Shown: piece by piece, positions 7,796 through 16,111 of the stretch
Position numbering within the stretch: the stretch's first letter is position 1
Layout: each line of letters opens with the position of its first letter
Assembly: GCA_963837455.1 (NCBI GenBank)
Contig: CAWINM010000001.1
Location: 1,922,001-1,986,000 of the forward strand
Direction of reading: 5' to 3'
DNA length: 64,000 nt
Source of the DNA: DASYQD01 sp963837455
Lineage (GTDB): Bacteria > Acidobacteriota > Thermoanaerobaculia > Multivoradales > JAIOJS01
Notes under the pieces: model-generated
The model's database searches: none
What the model saw: the letters and a program-made list of their open reading frames with translations, nothing else
What the model was told of the DNA's origin: nothing
Position numbers and translations under genes: made by a program

Positions 7796-10700
7796 GCACC
7801 GATCCGCGACTGTTGGAGCTCTTCGGGCAAGCGGTCGAGCTGCCGACCGCCGAGCGCGCTGGCTGGCTCGCCGAGCTGGCGAGCCGCGAGCCCGTCCTGG
7901 CGAACGAGATCGCCGACCTCCTCGCCGCCAGCGCGCGGCGCGGAACGGTCCTCGACGCGCCGGTGCCGCAACCGTTTCCCGAGCCGGCGCCCCCCGGCCC
8001 GTCCCTGCCCGAACGGATTGGCCCGTTCACCATCCTTCGCGAGCTCGGCCGTGGCGGCATGGGTCGCGTCTTCCTCGCCGAGGAGACCGGCGAGCACTTT
8101 CGTCGCCGGGTGGCGCTCAAGGTCCTCGACCGCGGCGACCTCGACCCGGCGGCGGTGCGGCGCTTCCGCGATGAAGTGCGCATCCTCGCCTCGCTCGAGC
8201 ATCCCGGGATCGCTCGCTTCCTCGACGGTGGGCAGACGGCGGACGGCACCTGGTACCTCGCCCTCGAGTACGTCGAGGGCGTGACGCTCGTCGAGCACGC
8301 GCGAGTCCGTCACCTCGACGCCCGCGAGCTCGTCGCGCTGTTCCTCGCCGTGCTCGAGGCTGTCGCCCACGCGCACGCGCGCAACGTCGTGCACCGCGAC
8401 TTGAAGCCGAGCAACATCCTGGTGGGTGCCGACGAACGGCCGCGCCTGCTCGACTTCGGCATCTCGAAGCTGCTCGACGAGACGGAGGGCGACAGCACCT
8501 TGACGCGCACCGAGCTACGCGCCTTCACGCCGGCCTACGCGAGCCCCGAGCAGTTTCGTGGCGAGCCGGCGACGGCGGCTTCGGACGTCTACTCGCTCGG
8601 CGTCGTCCTCTACGAGCTGCTCGCAGGCGCGCGTCCCTACCGAACGGACTCGAGCTCGCGCGCCGCGCTCGAGCGCGCCGTGCTCGAGGAGGACCCCGAG
8701 CCACCGAGCACCGCGGCGCGGCGCGCAGCGAGTCACGATCATGGCGACGCGGCCGCCGCCGAGCGCCCGGCGCCGCGCCTGGGACGCGACCTCGACGCGA
8801 TCTGCCTCAAGGCGCTGCGCAAGGAGCCCGGCGAACGTTACGCATCAGTGGTCGATTTCGCGAGCGACCTCCGCCGCTATCTCGGCGGGCTGTCGGTGGC
8901 CGCGCGGCGGGGTGGACGGCGCTACCGGGCCGGCCGCTGGCTCGCGCGGCACCGCATGGGTGTGGCGACCGCCGGCGCCATGGCAGTCGCCGCCGCGGCG
9001 CTCGTCACCGCCTTCACGGTGAACCGAGCCTCGCCTCCTCCGGCGCTGGTCTCACCCTCACCAGCGGCGCCGCGCCCCTTCCCCTTCTCGGCCGTGAGCT
9101 CCCCTCCGGTCGAGGAGCTCGAGCGGCGCTTCGCCGCCGCGCCGGCGAGCGTCGAGGCGGGCGCCGCGCTCGCCCTCGTGCTCAACCGCGACCGGCGCAC
9201 TGACGAGGCGATGCTGGTCGTCGGCCGCCTGCGGCAGATTCCCGACAAGGGCACCGACCCTCTGATCGACTACGTCGAGGGCTCGCTGGCTAGCGCGAAG
9301 GGCCAGCCGCAACGCGCGCTGGTGCTGCAGACGCGCGCCCTCGAGGGTGCGCTCGCCACCGGCCGCGGCGAGCTCGTGGCCCAGATCCGCGCCACCCGCG
9401 GCCACTTGCTCGACGGCCTCGGGCGCAGCGAGGAGGCCCGCCGGGAGATGGAGCTCGCGCGCTCCGACTTCGAGCGGGCCGGCGACCTCGCGTCGCTGGC
9501 CCGCGTCGACAACGACCTCGCCGTCGAGCAGATGCGGCTCGGCCACCTCGCCGAGGGCGAGCGGCTGTTCGCCGCGGCCCTCGCCGCCACCCGCCAGCTC
9601 TCGCCGGCCAACCGCGGCGCCACGTTCCTCTTGAACCTCGGCATTGCGGCGCGGGTGCGGGGGCGTCCCGATATCGCCGAGCCTCGCCTGCGGGAGGCGA
9701 TCGCCGCCTTCGGCGAGCAGGGCCGGCCGACGCGGCTCGCCCTGCCGCTCGCCGAGCTCTCGGTGGCGCTCGCCGAGCTGGCGCGCCCCACCGAGGGGCG
9801 GGCCGCCCTGACCCGATCGATCGGCCTGCTGCGTGGCGCCGATGCCCCGGCGCTGCTCGCCAACTCGCTGTTCTACGACGCCAGCATGGACGTCGACGCC
9901 GGCCGGCTCGCCGGTGTCGAGGGCAGGGCGGCGGAGATCGAAGCGTTGGCGCAGAAGACGGGCGACCGCAGCAGTCTCGCCTTCGCCGAGGACCTCCGGG
10001 GCCGACTCGCTGGCGAGCGCGGCCAGCTCGCGGCGGCGCGCCGCCTCCTGGCGGAAGCCTCGCGGCTCTTCGCGACCAACGGTGACCCCGTCGCATCTTC
10101 GGAGGTCGACCTTCTCCACGCGAACCTCGAGCGATCGAGCGGCGATCCGGCGGAGGCTCGTCGGCTGCTCGCCGGGATCGTCGGCGCGTCGACCGCCCGC
10201 GAGAGCGCGTTCTACGCCTCCGCGGAGGCATCTCTCGCCGCGCTCGACGCGCGCGAGGGGCGCGTCGAGGAGGCGCGTCGCCGCCTGGACGCGCTCGGTC
10301 CGGCGGTCGACGCCTCGACCAGCGTCCGTGTGCGGCTCGCGCTGCACGCGGCCCGCGCCGCACTCGCCCGCGGGGAGAAGCGCCACGCGGCCGCCCGCGG
10401 CGAGCTCGAGGCGGCGGTCGAGCTCACAGGCGCGGCGGCATTGAAGCTCGTCGAGCTCGAGCTTCGCCTCGACCTCGCCGAGCTCGCCGCGGCATCCGGC
10501 GACGCGACGGCGGCTGAGTCTCTGCGACGTGGCGTGGAGCGCGAAGCGACTCGCCTCGGGCTCCTTCGCCTGGTGACGCTGGCACGCCGCGGCGCTCGCC
10601 CTCAGGCAGCATCCCGCTTGTCCACGCTGTCTCGACGAGAGATGGGACCTGAGCGGGCGGCGCCGAGGCGCGCCGGCGAACCACGCGGCGACGGCGACCA

Positions 10701-10920
10701 GGAACAGAACGGCGAGGAGTTGGCCGCGGCGGCCATACGGGCTGCATCGGACTTGATTCCACAGCGCCGCAAACTGGGAGCCATCAGCCGCGCCGCATCT
10801 TCTTCCCGCGAGTGCCGCCTCACGAGCCTCCCGAGATTCGCGGGTGCTCAGTCGACGGCCGATCGACGCGGATCGATCGACGGAGGGTGCGGAGCTTCGC
10901 TGCGCGGCGACTCAGCCTGA
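7792..10920 (+). CDS. Membrane Ser/Thr protein kinase with TPR-rich sensor region
   Basis: 1042 residues from GTG 7792, overlapping the sigma-factor stop by four bases. Kinase domain about 76-360: glycine loop 'LGRGGMGRVFLAEE', catalytic Lys in 'RVALKVLDRG' (about 110), 'VVHRDLKPSNILV' (201-211), 'LLDFGISKLL' and 'TPAYASPEQFRG'. One transmembrane segment follows (389-410), then a long alpha-helical TPR-like region predicted outside the cytoplasm. The last ~100 residues, after about 10,610, are low-complexity and Arg/Ala-rich and do not look like the domain, so the original stop may have been lost by an indel. Likely substrate or partner: the ECF sigma factor encoded just upstream. Confidence 0.92.
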   Translation: MSTDPRLLELFGQAVELPTAERAGWLAELASREPVLANEIADLLAASARRGTVLDAPVPQPFPEPAPPGPSLPERIGPFTILRELGRGGMGRVFLAEETGEHFRRRVALKVLDRGDLDPAAVRRFRDEVRILASLEHPGIARFLDGGQTADGTWYLALEYVEGVTLVEHARVRHLDARELVALFLAVLEAVAHAHARNVVHRDLKPSNILVGADERPRLLDFGISKLLDETEGDSTLTRTELRAFTPAYASPEQFRGEPATAASDVYSLGVVLYELLAGARPYRTDSSSRAALERAVLEEDPEPPSTAARRAASHDHGDAAAAERPAPRLGRDLDAICLKALRKEPGERYASVVDFASDLRRYLGGLSVAARRGGRRYRAGRWLARHRMGVATAGAMAVAAAALVTAFTVNRASPPPALVSPSPAAPRPFPFSAVSSPPVEELERRFAAAPASVEAGAALALVLNRDRRTDEAMLVVGRLRQIPDKGTDPLIDYVEGSLASAKGQPQRALVLQTRALEGALATGRGELVAQIRATRGHLLDGLGRSEEARREMELARSDFERAGDLASLARVDNDLAVEQMRLGHLAEGERLFAAALAATRQLSPANRGATFLLNLGIAARVRGRPDIAEPRLREAIAAFGEQGRPTRLALPLAELSVALAELARPTEGRAALTRSIGLLRGADAPALLANSLFYDASMDVDAGRLAGVEGRAAEIEALAQKTGDRSSLAFAEDLRGRLAGERGQLAAARRLLAEASRLFATNGDPVASSEVDLLHANLERSSGDPAEARRLLAGIVGASTARESAFYASAEASLAALDAREGRVEEARRRLDALGPAVDASTSVRVRLALHAARAALARGEKRHAAARGELEAAVELTGAAALKLVELELRLDLAELAAASGDATAAESLRRGVEREATRLGLLRLVTLARRGARPQAASRLSTLSRREMGPERAAPRRAGEPRGDGDQEQNGEELAAAAIRAASDLIPQRRKLGAISRAASSSRECRLTSLPRFAGAQSTADRRGSIDGGCGASLRGDSA

Positions 10921-11090
10921 GGATCCAACCCGCTGCCGCCCGCTCTCGCGAGCGACACGGCGCGAGCGACCGCCGCGACTTGCTCGAGCCATTCGAGGCG
11001 CTCCGCCAGCGTCATGCTAGCGCCCAACGCCAGCACCGACTCTTCGGCGCCTTTCCAGCTGGCGCCAACCCAGGGATCCTCCTCGCGCAC
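10848..11090 (-). CDS. Small helical protein, possible partner of nucleotidyltransferase
   Basis: 80 residues from GTG 11088-11090 with GGAG close upstream. The core 'SWKGAEESVLALGASMTLAE' and 'RLEWLEQVAAVARAVSLA' resembles small helical proteins commonly encoded beside nucleotidyltransferase genes. Unusually, it is divergent from the nucleotidyltransferase at 11126 rather than in tandem. The C-terminal 30 residues are unstructured. It overlaps the 3' tail of the kinase gene on the other strand, a further hint that the kinase reading frame once ended earlier. Confidence 0.5.
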   Translation of the reverse strand: MREEDPWVGASWKGAEESVLALGASMTLAERLEWLEQVAAVARAVSLARAGGSGLDPQAESPRSEAPHPPSIDPRRSAVD

Positions 11091-11125
11091 GTCTCCAAGC
11101 TAACATGCCGGCGAGGTCCTCCGCT

Positions 11126-11635
11126 ATGCAACGGTCGTCGCTCGAGGCTCTGTTCGGCGCCCTGGAGCGCGCCAACGCTCGCTACTTGGTGGCTGGTGGA
11201 TTGGCGGTTCTCGCTCACGGGTTCGTGCGGCTGACGCTCGACGTCGACCTCATCCTCGACCTCGAGCCGCCGCACCCTGGGCCCGCCTTGCGCGCGCTCG
11301 CAGAGCTCGAGCTCCGCCCGCTCGTCCCGGTTCGCCTCGAGCAGTTCGCCGATCCGGCGGCGCGGGCGAGCTGGGCGCGCGAAAAGCACGCCCAAGTGCT
11401 CCAGCTCTGGAGCGAGCGCCATCCGACGCTGCGGGTCGATCTCTTCCTCGAGCCGCCCCTGGACTTCGAAGCTGCCTTCGAGCGACGCCATCGTGCCGAA
11501 ATCGCTCCCGGTCTCGAGGTGGCGTTCGTCGGTATCGACGACCTCCTGGCCATGAAGCGTGCAGCAGGGCGGCCACAGGATCTCGCTGATGTGGATCGGC
11601 TGGAACGAGCTCGACGCGGGCTCGACCCGCCGTGA
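11126..11635 (+). CDS. Nucleotidyltransferase-like protein (MNT/DUF6036-type), second copy
   Basis: 169 residues from ATG 11126, preferred over ATG 11105 because GAGG precedes it at normal spacing. 'NARYLVAGGLAVLAHGFVRL' followed by 'TLDVDLILDLEPPHPGPAL' carries the G-G and D-x-D signature of polymerase-beta type nucleotidyltransferases. 'VAFVGIDDLLAMKRAAGRPQ' and 'DLADVDRLERA' form the C-terminal helix with the conserved Lys and Asp. It is a distant relative of the protein at 3216-3677. A small divergent gene lies on the other side of its promoter. TA-like or defence function is inferred from family context only. Confidence 0.78.
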   Translation: MQRSSLEALFGALERANARYLVAGGLAVLAHGFVRLTLDVDLILDLEPPHPGPALRALAELELRPLVPVRLEQFADPAARASWAREKHAQVLQLWSERHPTLRVDLFLEPPLDFEAAFERRHRAEIAPGLEVAFVGIDDLLAMKRAAGRPQDLADVDRLERARRGLDPP

Positions 11636-11699
11636 ACGGCGAGCGGCCCCTCCTCCCCAGGGGCACGCAAGCGAGCAGCGGGTAGACTGCGAGTGTGAC

Positions 11700-12011
11700 C
11701 CGCTGGCGGTCGACGCCAGGCGTTCGCAAGCTCGCATCGATGGCGAACCCGTTGAGGTCGATGTCGACCACGGCCCCGCGGAGGTCACCTGGATCGCGCG
11801 CCCGCGGTCCGTGCCAGTGCGAAAGATCTCCGCTCTCGAACCCGTCGGAGAAGACCGCCGCTCCTGGCACGATGTCCGAGTCCGTCACGAGCCGGCGCAG
11901 ACGGTCACGTCGCTCGAGGTCGGCGTCGAGGCGGCATCGAGTACAGGGCGGAGCTCGGGATAGTGCCTGGCTTTGATGTCCTTCGGTGGCACCTGAATCG
12001 CCACCCGGCTT
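11700..12011 (-). pseudogene. Remnant of a secreted-protein gene with the DGFESG tail
   Basis: No intact gene is visible. One frame reads 'VPPKDIKARHYPELRPVLDA' to a stop at 11885; the next frame reads 'VPGAAVFSDGFESGDLSHWH' at about 11810-11865, the tail seen on other exported proteins here. The two pieces can be joined only by frameshifts, and the sequence beyond is not protein-like. I read this as the decayed 3' end of a secreted-protein gene. Confidence 0.45.
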
Positions 12012-12629
12012 CTAGGCGGGCCGGACTCGAGCGCTGGGCGGAGTAGGGCTCGCCTCAGGCGGGGGAGTGGTGGCCGGAGGTGGCGTCTCAACCGGCGCCT
12101 CCACCGCTGGCGGGAGCACGGGCGGGGTCGCTTCCGGAGTGGCCACCGGCTCCAGCGTTGGCAGCGGCGTCGGGGTCGGCGGTGGTGTGGGTGCGGGCAG
12201 CGGCGTCGGGGTCGGCGGTGGTGTGGGTGCGGGCAGCGGCGTCGGAGCAGGCGGTGGTGTGGACGCGGGTAGCGGTGTCGTGACCGGTGGCGCCGTCGTG
12301 ACGGGCGGTGGCGTTGCTGCCGGCGGCGATCGACGCGCGGGCACCCTCTTCACCGTCGGCTTTGCAGAGTGGCGCGGCTCGGGCGTCGGCTCGGGCGTCG
12401 CCACCGGTGTGGCTTCTACCGCGGGGGTTGGTTCCGGTGTCGCCAACGGCTGCGCCGCTGTCTCCATCACCGCTGCCACCGGGGTGGGCGCCGGCAAGGG
12501 TTGCGAATTCAGGTCGTGCTCGCTGGCCAGGCTGAGAAGCCCACCCACGGCGGCGACGATGGCGATCGCGATGGAAAATATCAGGAGCTTGGCCCCTCTG
12601 CCGAGCCCTTCGATACTCTTGTTTTGCAT
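12012..12629 (-). CDS. Membrane-anchored proline/threonine-rich protein
   Basis: 205 residues from ATG 12627-12629, chosen because AGGAGG stands eight bases upstream. A short cytoplasmic N terminus (MQNKSIEGLGRGAK) precedes one transmembrane helix (LLIFSIAIAIVAAVGGLL). The remaining ~170 residues are a Pro/Thr/Ala-rich stalk with 'PAPTPPPTPTPLP' repeats, presumably periplasmic, as in cell-envelope spanning linkers of TonB or SPOR-like proteins, though no terminal domain is present. A 36-bp tandem DNA repeat encodes part of the stalk. Function unknown; a spacer or envelope tether is a guess. Confidence 0.75.
   Translation of the reverse strand: MQNKSIEGLGRGAKLLIFSIAIAIVAAVGGLLSLASEHDLNSQPLPAPTPVAAVMETAAQPLATPEPTPAVEATPVATPEPTPEPRHSAKPTVKRVPARRSPPAATPPPVTTAPPVTTPLPASTPPPAPTPLPAPTPPPTPTPLPAPTPPPTPTPLPTLEPVATPEATPPVLPPAVEAPVETPPPATTPPPEASPTPPSARVRPA
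12160..12267. repeat. 36-bp tandem repeat, three copies, within the Pro-rich gene
   Basis: Three head-to-tail 36-base units at 12160-12195, 12196-12231 and 12232-12267; the first two are identical and the third has changes in its second half. The period is a multiple of three and adds 12 residues per unit (P-A-P-T-P-P-P-T-P-T-P-L on the minus strand), so copy-number change would lengthen the stalk without breaking the frame. Confidence 0.85.
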
Positions 12630-12915
12630 GGCTCGAGCCTCCTGGAAAGTGCGCTGAAGCCGCTCAGGGAGCAGACTCAGCAAGGGAGAGAGCAGCACGC
12701 ACCGCCCTCACTTCTCGAGTGAGGAGCAGGATCTGGGCCAGCCGCCACCCGTCACCGCGTCTCCAGTGTCTCGGCCTCGGAGCACCACCGGCGTGCGACC
12801 GAGCTTGCCGCCCGCTGGCCTCGTCGTGACCCTCAGGTGCCACCGTGGTCGGGCACCCTGGTTGGGCGGGGCGCTGTGTGCGGCCGGCTCCCGTGGGCCG
12901 CACCGAGCCGGCTCT

Positions 12916-15225
12916 CTACCCGCCGTCCAGTACCTCGCCCACCTTGCGCAGCAAGGCGTCCGAGGTGAAGGGCTTGGCGAGGAACGGCAGGTCCGGGCCG
13001 AGCGAGCCGAGACGCCTCTTGAGCTCACCGGTGTAGCCCGACATGAGCAGCACCTTGGCGAGCGGATGCAGCGACCGCAGCGTCGCGATCATGCCGCTGA
13101 GCTCGATGCCCGGCATCACGCCGTCGGTGAGCACCAGGTGGATGGGTCCGGCCTGGCTGGCGAGGCGCACCGCCTCGTCCCCATTGCTGGCCTCGAGGAC
13201 GTCGTATCCCCCTTCCTGGCCGAGGATCATCGTCACCAGCTCCCGGACCTCCTCCTCGTCCTCCACCACCAGCACGGTCTCATGGCCGGTGCGCTCTCGC
13301 GGGAGATGGTCGAGCTCGGGCTCGCTCGCCGCGCCCTCGACCCGCGGCAGGTAGACCTTGAAGCTCGATCCTTGGCCCGGCTCGCTGTCGACCCAGATGT
13401 AGCCGCCGTTCTGCTTTACGATGCCGTAGACCGTCGAGAGCCCGAGCCCGGTGCCCCGCCCCACCTCCTTGGTGGTGAAGAACGGCTCGAAGATCCGCGC
13501 GCGGGTCGCCGCATCGATGCCGCAGCCGGTGTCGCGCACCTCCAGCAGCACGTAGTCCCCCGGCACCACCTGCGAGCTGTCGCCGGCGTCCTCCGCTCCC
13601 AGCCGCGCATTGACGCAGGAGATGGTCAACTGGCCTCCCCGCGGCATGGCGTCGCGGGCGTTGACCACCAGGTTCATCAGCACCTGATCCATCTGCCCGC
13701 GGTCGGTCCGTACCCGTCCCAGCCCCGGGTCGAGCACGACCCTCAGCTCGACGTCCGCACCCACCAGGCGCTGCAGCATCTTGTCCATCTCGATGACGAG
13801 CGAGCTGAGGTCGATGACCCGGGGCTCGACGAGTTGTTTGCGACTGAAGGCGAGAAGCTGCCGGGTCAGTGACTCCGCCCGCTCGGCGACGCGGCGGATG
13901 ACGTCGACGCTCGCGTGGCGCGGGTCGTCCTGCGGCAGGGCGTTGTGCAGCAGCGCGGCGTGGCCGAGGATGACGGTGAGGAAGTTGTTGAAGTCGTGCG
14001 CCACGCCGCCGGCGAGCGTGCCGATCGCCTCCATCTTCTGCGACTGCCGCAGCTGCTCCTCGAGCCGTCGCCTCTCGGTCATGTCGGTGGACACCCCGAG
14101 AATCTGGTTCGCCGTGCCGCTCTCGCCGAGGATCGGGCGCTTGATGGTCTCGAGCCAGCGGACCTGACCGGTCGAGTCGGTGATTCGCTCGTCGGGGATG
14201 ACCTTCTCGCGCCGCGAGTCCATCACTTCCCGGTCGGCGGCGAGGAAGAAGGCGACCTCGTCGACATTGGGGTTGAAGTCGGCGTCGCGCTTCCCGACCA
14301 GCTCTTCGGAGGTGGTGCCGTAGACCTCGGCCACCGCCCGGTTGACGAGGGTGAACCGCCCCTCGCGGTCCTTCGCGAAGATGAAGTGCGGGCTGATGTC
14401 GATGACCTGGCGCAGGAACGCCCGCTGCCGCTCGAGGTCCGCGGTGCGCTCGGTCACCTGGCGCTCCAGCTCGACCTGGGCGCGGCGGAGAACCTCCGCC
14501 ACCTGCCCGCGGTCGATGATGTGGCGACCGAGCGAGAGCAGCACCAGCACGAACAAGGTGATGGCGAAGACCATGTAGCCGAGCTCGTCCGTGCGCAGCG
14601 CCGCGTGCGTGGCGGCGGCTCCGCTGCGCGCCGGGAGGAAGGTGGCGGCCGCCATCGCTGTGTAGTGCATGCCAGAGACGGCGCCGCCCATCACCAGCGA
14701 GCTGAGCCCCCGCTGCAGGAAGCTGCGGGCGTGAAAGGCGATCCACAGAGCGGCGGTGGCGGCGACGATGGCGATCGCGACGGAGGCGACGACCAAGGTG
14801 GTCCCGTAGGAGATCTCCGCGTCCAGGCGCATCGCCGCCATGCCGGTGTAGTGCATGGCGGCCACCCCGAGCCCGGTGAAGGTGCCACCGGCGAGCAGCC
14901 TGCCGGTGCCCGCAGCGATGCTGACGGTGTAGAGGCCGATGCCCGTGACCACCACGGCGACGAGCAGCGATCCCAGAGTCAGCGTGACGTCGTAACCCAC
15001 CGGGATCGGCAGCGAGCAGGCGATCATGGCGATGAAGTGCATCGACCAGATCGCTCCTCCGCCCATGGCGACGGCGGCCCCGGTGACCCAACCGCCGAGC
15101 AGCCAGCCCCGGGCTTTGCGGATCTGACCCGCCCACTGCAGCGCACAGTACGAGCCCAGGACGGAGATCGTGTACGACAGCACCACCAGCCCCGCCGAGT
15201 GGTGGCACTGGAATGTAGGGCTCAT
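12916..15225 (-). CDS. MHYT-PAS hybrid sensor histidine kinase with receiver domain
   Basis: 769 residues from ATG 15223-15225 with GGAGGG upstream. N-terminal seven-helix MHYT sensor with His-containing motifs 'IWSMHFIAMIACSLP', 'LGVAAMHYTGMAAMRL' and 'VSGMHYTAMAAATF', proposed in the family to bind metal and sense gases. Then a coiled coil, a PAS domain ('ISPHFIFAKDREGRFTLVNR'), the dimerisation/phosphoacceptor helix 'LAGGVAHDFNNFLTVILGHA', a HATPase domain ('LMNLVVNARDAMP', 'VRDTGCGIDAATRARIFEPF', 'GTGLGLSTVYGIVKQNGG') and a C-terminal receiver ('VLVVEDEEEVRELV', phosphoacceptor Asp in 'LVLTDGVMPGIELSG', 'LLMSGYTGE'). No separate output regulator is adjacent. Confidence 0.93.
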   Translation of the reverse strand: MSPTFQCHHSAGLVVLSYTISVLGSYCALQWAGQIRKARGWLLGGWVTGAAVAMGGGAIWSMHFIAMIACSLPIPVGYDVTLTLGSLLVAVVVTGIGLYTVSIAAGTGRLLAGGTFTGLGVAAMHYTGMAAMRLDAEISYGTTLVVASVAIAIVAATAALWIAFHARSFLQRGLSSLVMGGAVSGMHYTAMAAATFLPARSGAAATHAALRTDELGYMVFAITLFVLVLLSLGRHIIDRGQVAEVLRRAQVELERQVTERTADLERQRAFLRQVIDISPHFIFAKDREGRFTLVNRAVAEVYGTTSEELVGKRDADFNPNVDEVAFFLAADREVMDSRREKVIPDERITDSTGQVRWLETIKRPILGESGTANQILGVSTDMTERRRLEEQLRQSQKMEAIGTLAGGVAHDFNNFLTVILGHAALLHNALPQDDPRHASVDVIRRVAERAESLTRQLLAFSRKQLVEPRVIDLSSLVIEMDKMLQRLVGADVELRVVLDPGLGRVRTDRGQMDQVLMNLVVNARDAMPRGGQLTISCVNARLGAEDAGDSSQVVPGDYVLLEVRDTGCGIDAATRARIFEPFFTTKEVGRGTGLGLSTVYGIVKQNGGYIWVDSEPGQGSSFKVYLPRVEGAASEPELDHLPRERTGHETVLVVEDEEEVRELVTMILGQEGGYDVLEASNGDEAVRLASQAGPIHLVLTDGVMPGIELSGMIATLRSLHPLAKVLLMSGYTGELKRRLGSLGPDLPFLAKPFTSDALLRKVGEVLDGG

Positions 15226-15494
15226 TCCGAACACGACCCTCCACGGCGGGCCCGAGACGCCAGCGGCCGAGCGCGCTGTCTGCCGAGGCTCGCAGCGCGT
15301 CCGCGTCGGCTCGGCCCCAGGCTGCTGATGAGGCGGCAATGTAGCAGCAGGGCCTCCCGCGCTCAATCCCTTCGGCCCTAGACCGGGCTCGGCTCCGCGC
15401 CGGGATTGCTCGCGGTACGGTCCTTGCTTCCCTTCGAGGCACCACCGTCCGGCGGCCCCGCGGGACGCCGGCCCTTCGTGCGAAGGAGACGACC

Positions 15495-15959
15495 ATGAAG
15501 CACAGATTGCTGGCAGCCATCTCGTTTCTGACGCTCTTGCTGCTCGTGAGCTCGATTCCGGCAGCCGCGAAATCTTCGGCCGACAACACGGCGAGCAAGA
15601 CCAAGTGCAGTCTCACGTTCTCGCTCACCGAGTGGGCAGTGGCCTACGAGCACGCGACCGGAACGGGCACGGTCACCTGTGACAACGGTCAGACTGCCAA
15701 GGTCGCCGTCACCTCCAGGGGTGTCGGCCTCACCGCCGGAAAGTTCCGCATCGACGGCAAGGGCAAGTTCTCCAAGGTGCACGACATCTCGGACCTCTTC
15801 GGCACCTACGCCGCCGCCGAGGGCGCGGCGGGCTTGATCAAGGCCGGAGAGACAGCGGTAGTCACCAAGGGTGACGTGACACTCGGAATCGCCGGACACG
15901 GCGAGGGCTGGAACGTGGGAGTCAGCCTCGGCAAGCTCGAGCTGACGCGGATGAAGTGA
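15495..15959 (+). CDS. Small secreted protein of unknown family
   Basis: 154 residues from ATG 15495 with GAAGGAG seven bases ahead. A strong signal peptide (AAISFLTLLLLVSSIPAAA) is followed by a ~125-residue Gly-rich beta domain: two Cys ('TKCSLTF', 'TVTCDNGQT'), then 'GVGLTAGKFRIDGKGKFSKV' and 'GTYAAAEGAAGLIKAGETAV'. The 'YAAAEGAAG' segment recalls exported proteins of the DUF1134/DUF992 sort, but I cannot assign a family. It stands alone; a 22-base perfect palindrome follows the stop. Confidence 0.8.
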   Translation: MKHRLLAAISFLTLLLLVSSIPAAAKSSADNTASKTKCSLTFSLTEWAVAYEHATGTGTVTCDNGQTAKVAVTSRGVGLTAGKFRIDGKGKFSKVHDISDLFGTYAAAEGAAGLIKAGETAVVTKGDVTLGIAGHGEGWNVGVSLGKLELTRMK

Positions 15960-15975
15960 CAGAGCCAGAGAGACA

Positions 15976-15997
15976 CGAGAGCAGCTAGCTGCTCTCG
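15976..15997. promoter_or_regulatory. 22-bp perfect palindrome between secreted-protein and AraC genes
   Basis: A 22-base uninterrupted perfect palindrome (half-site CGAGAGCAGCT) begins 17 bases after the stop of the secreted-protein gene. It could fold as a terminator stem, but there is no T run. Its position, upstream of an AraC-family gene, also allows a dimeric operator. Confidence 0.6.
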
Positions 15998-16111
15998 CCG
16001 ACGCCGGCTACTCCAGCGCACCCAATGGCGTGCCGCAACGTAGTACTCGTTCAACGCTACGCCGGAGCAGCGCCGCGCGCCGGCACGCCATGCGTGACGA
16101 CATGAGCTCTC

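Noticed and set aside
5109..10760. 13-mer CGGACTTGATTCC present near 5,112 and near 10,745
   Set aside because: Flanks differ and only two copies were seen; not enough to call a repeat.
12160..12267. Tandem repeats as a CRISPR array
   Set aside because: Contiguous 36-bp units without spacers, inside a coding frame, no cas genes.
12067..12657. Plus-strand Gly/Val-rich frame opposite the Pro-rich gene
   Set aside because: The minus frame has a perfect ribosome site, a membrane helix and typical P-T-P repeats; the other is its complement.
12664..12903. Possible small minus-strand gene between the histidine kinase and the Pro-rich gene
   Set aside because: Arg/Gly/Pro-rich with no domain, signal or ribosome site.
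15976..15997. Calling the palindrome an intrinsic terminator
   Set aside because: No T run and no loop; left as an unassigned palindrome.
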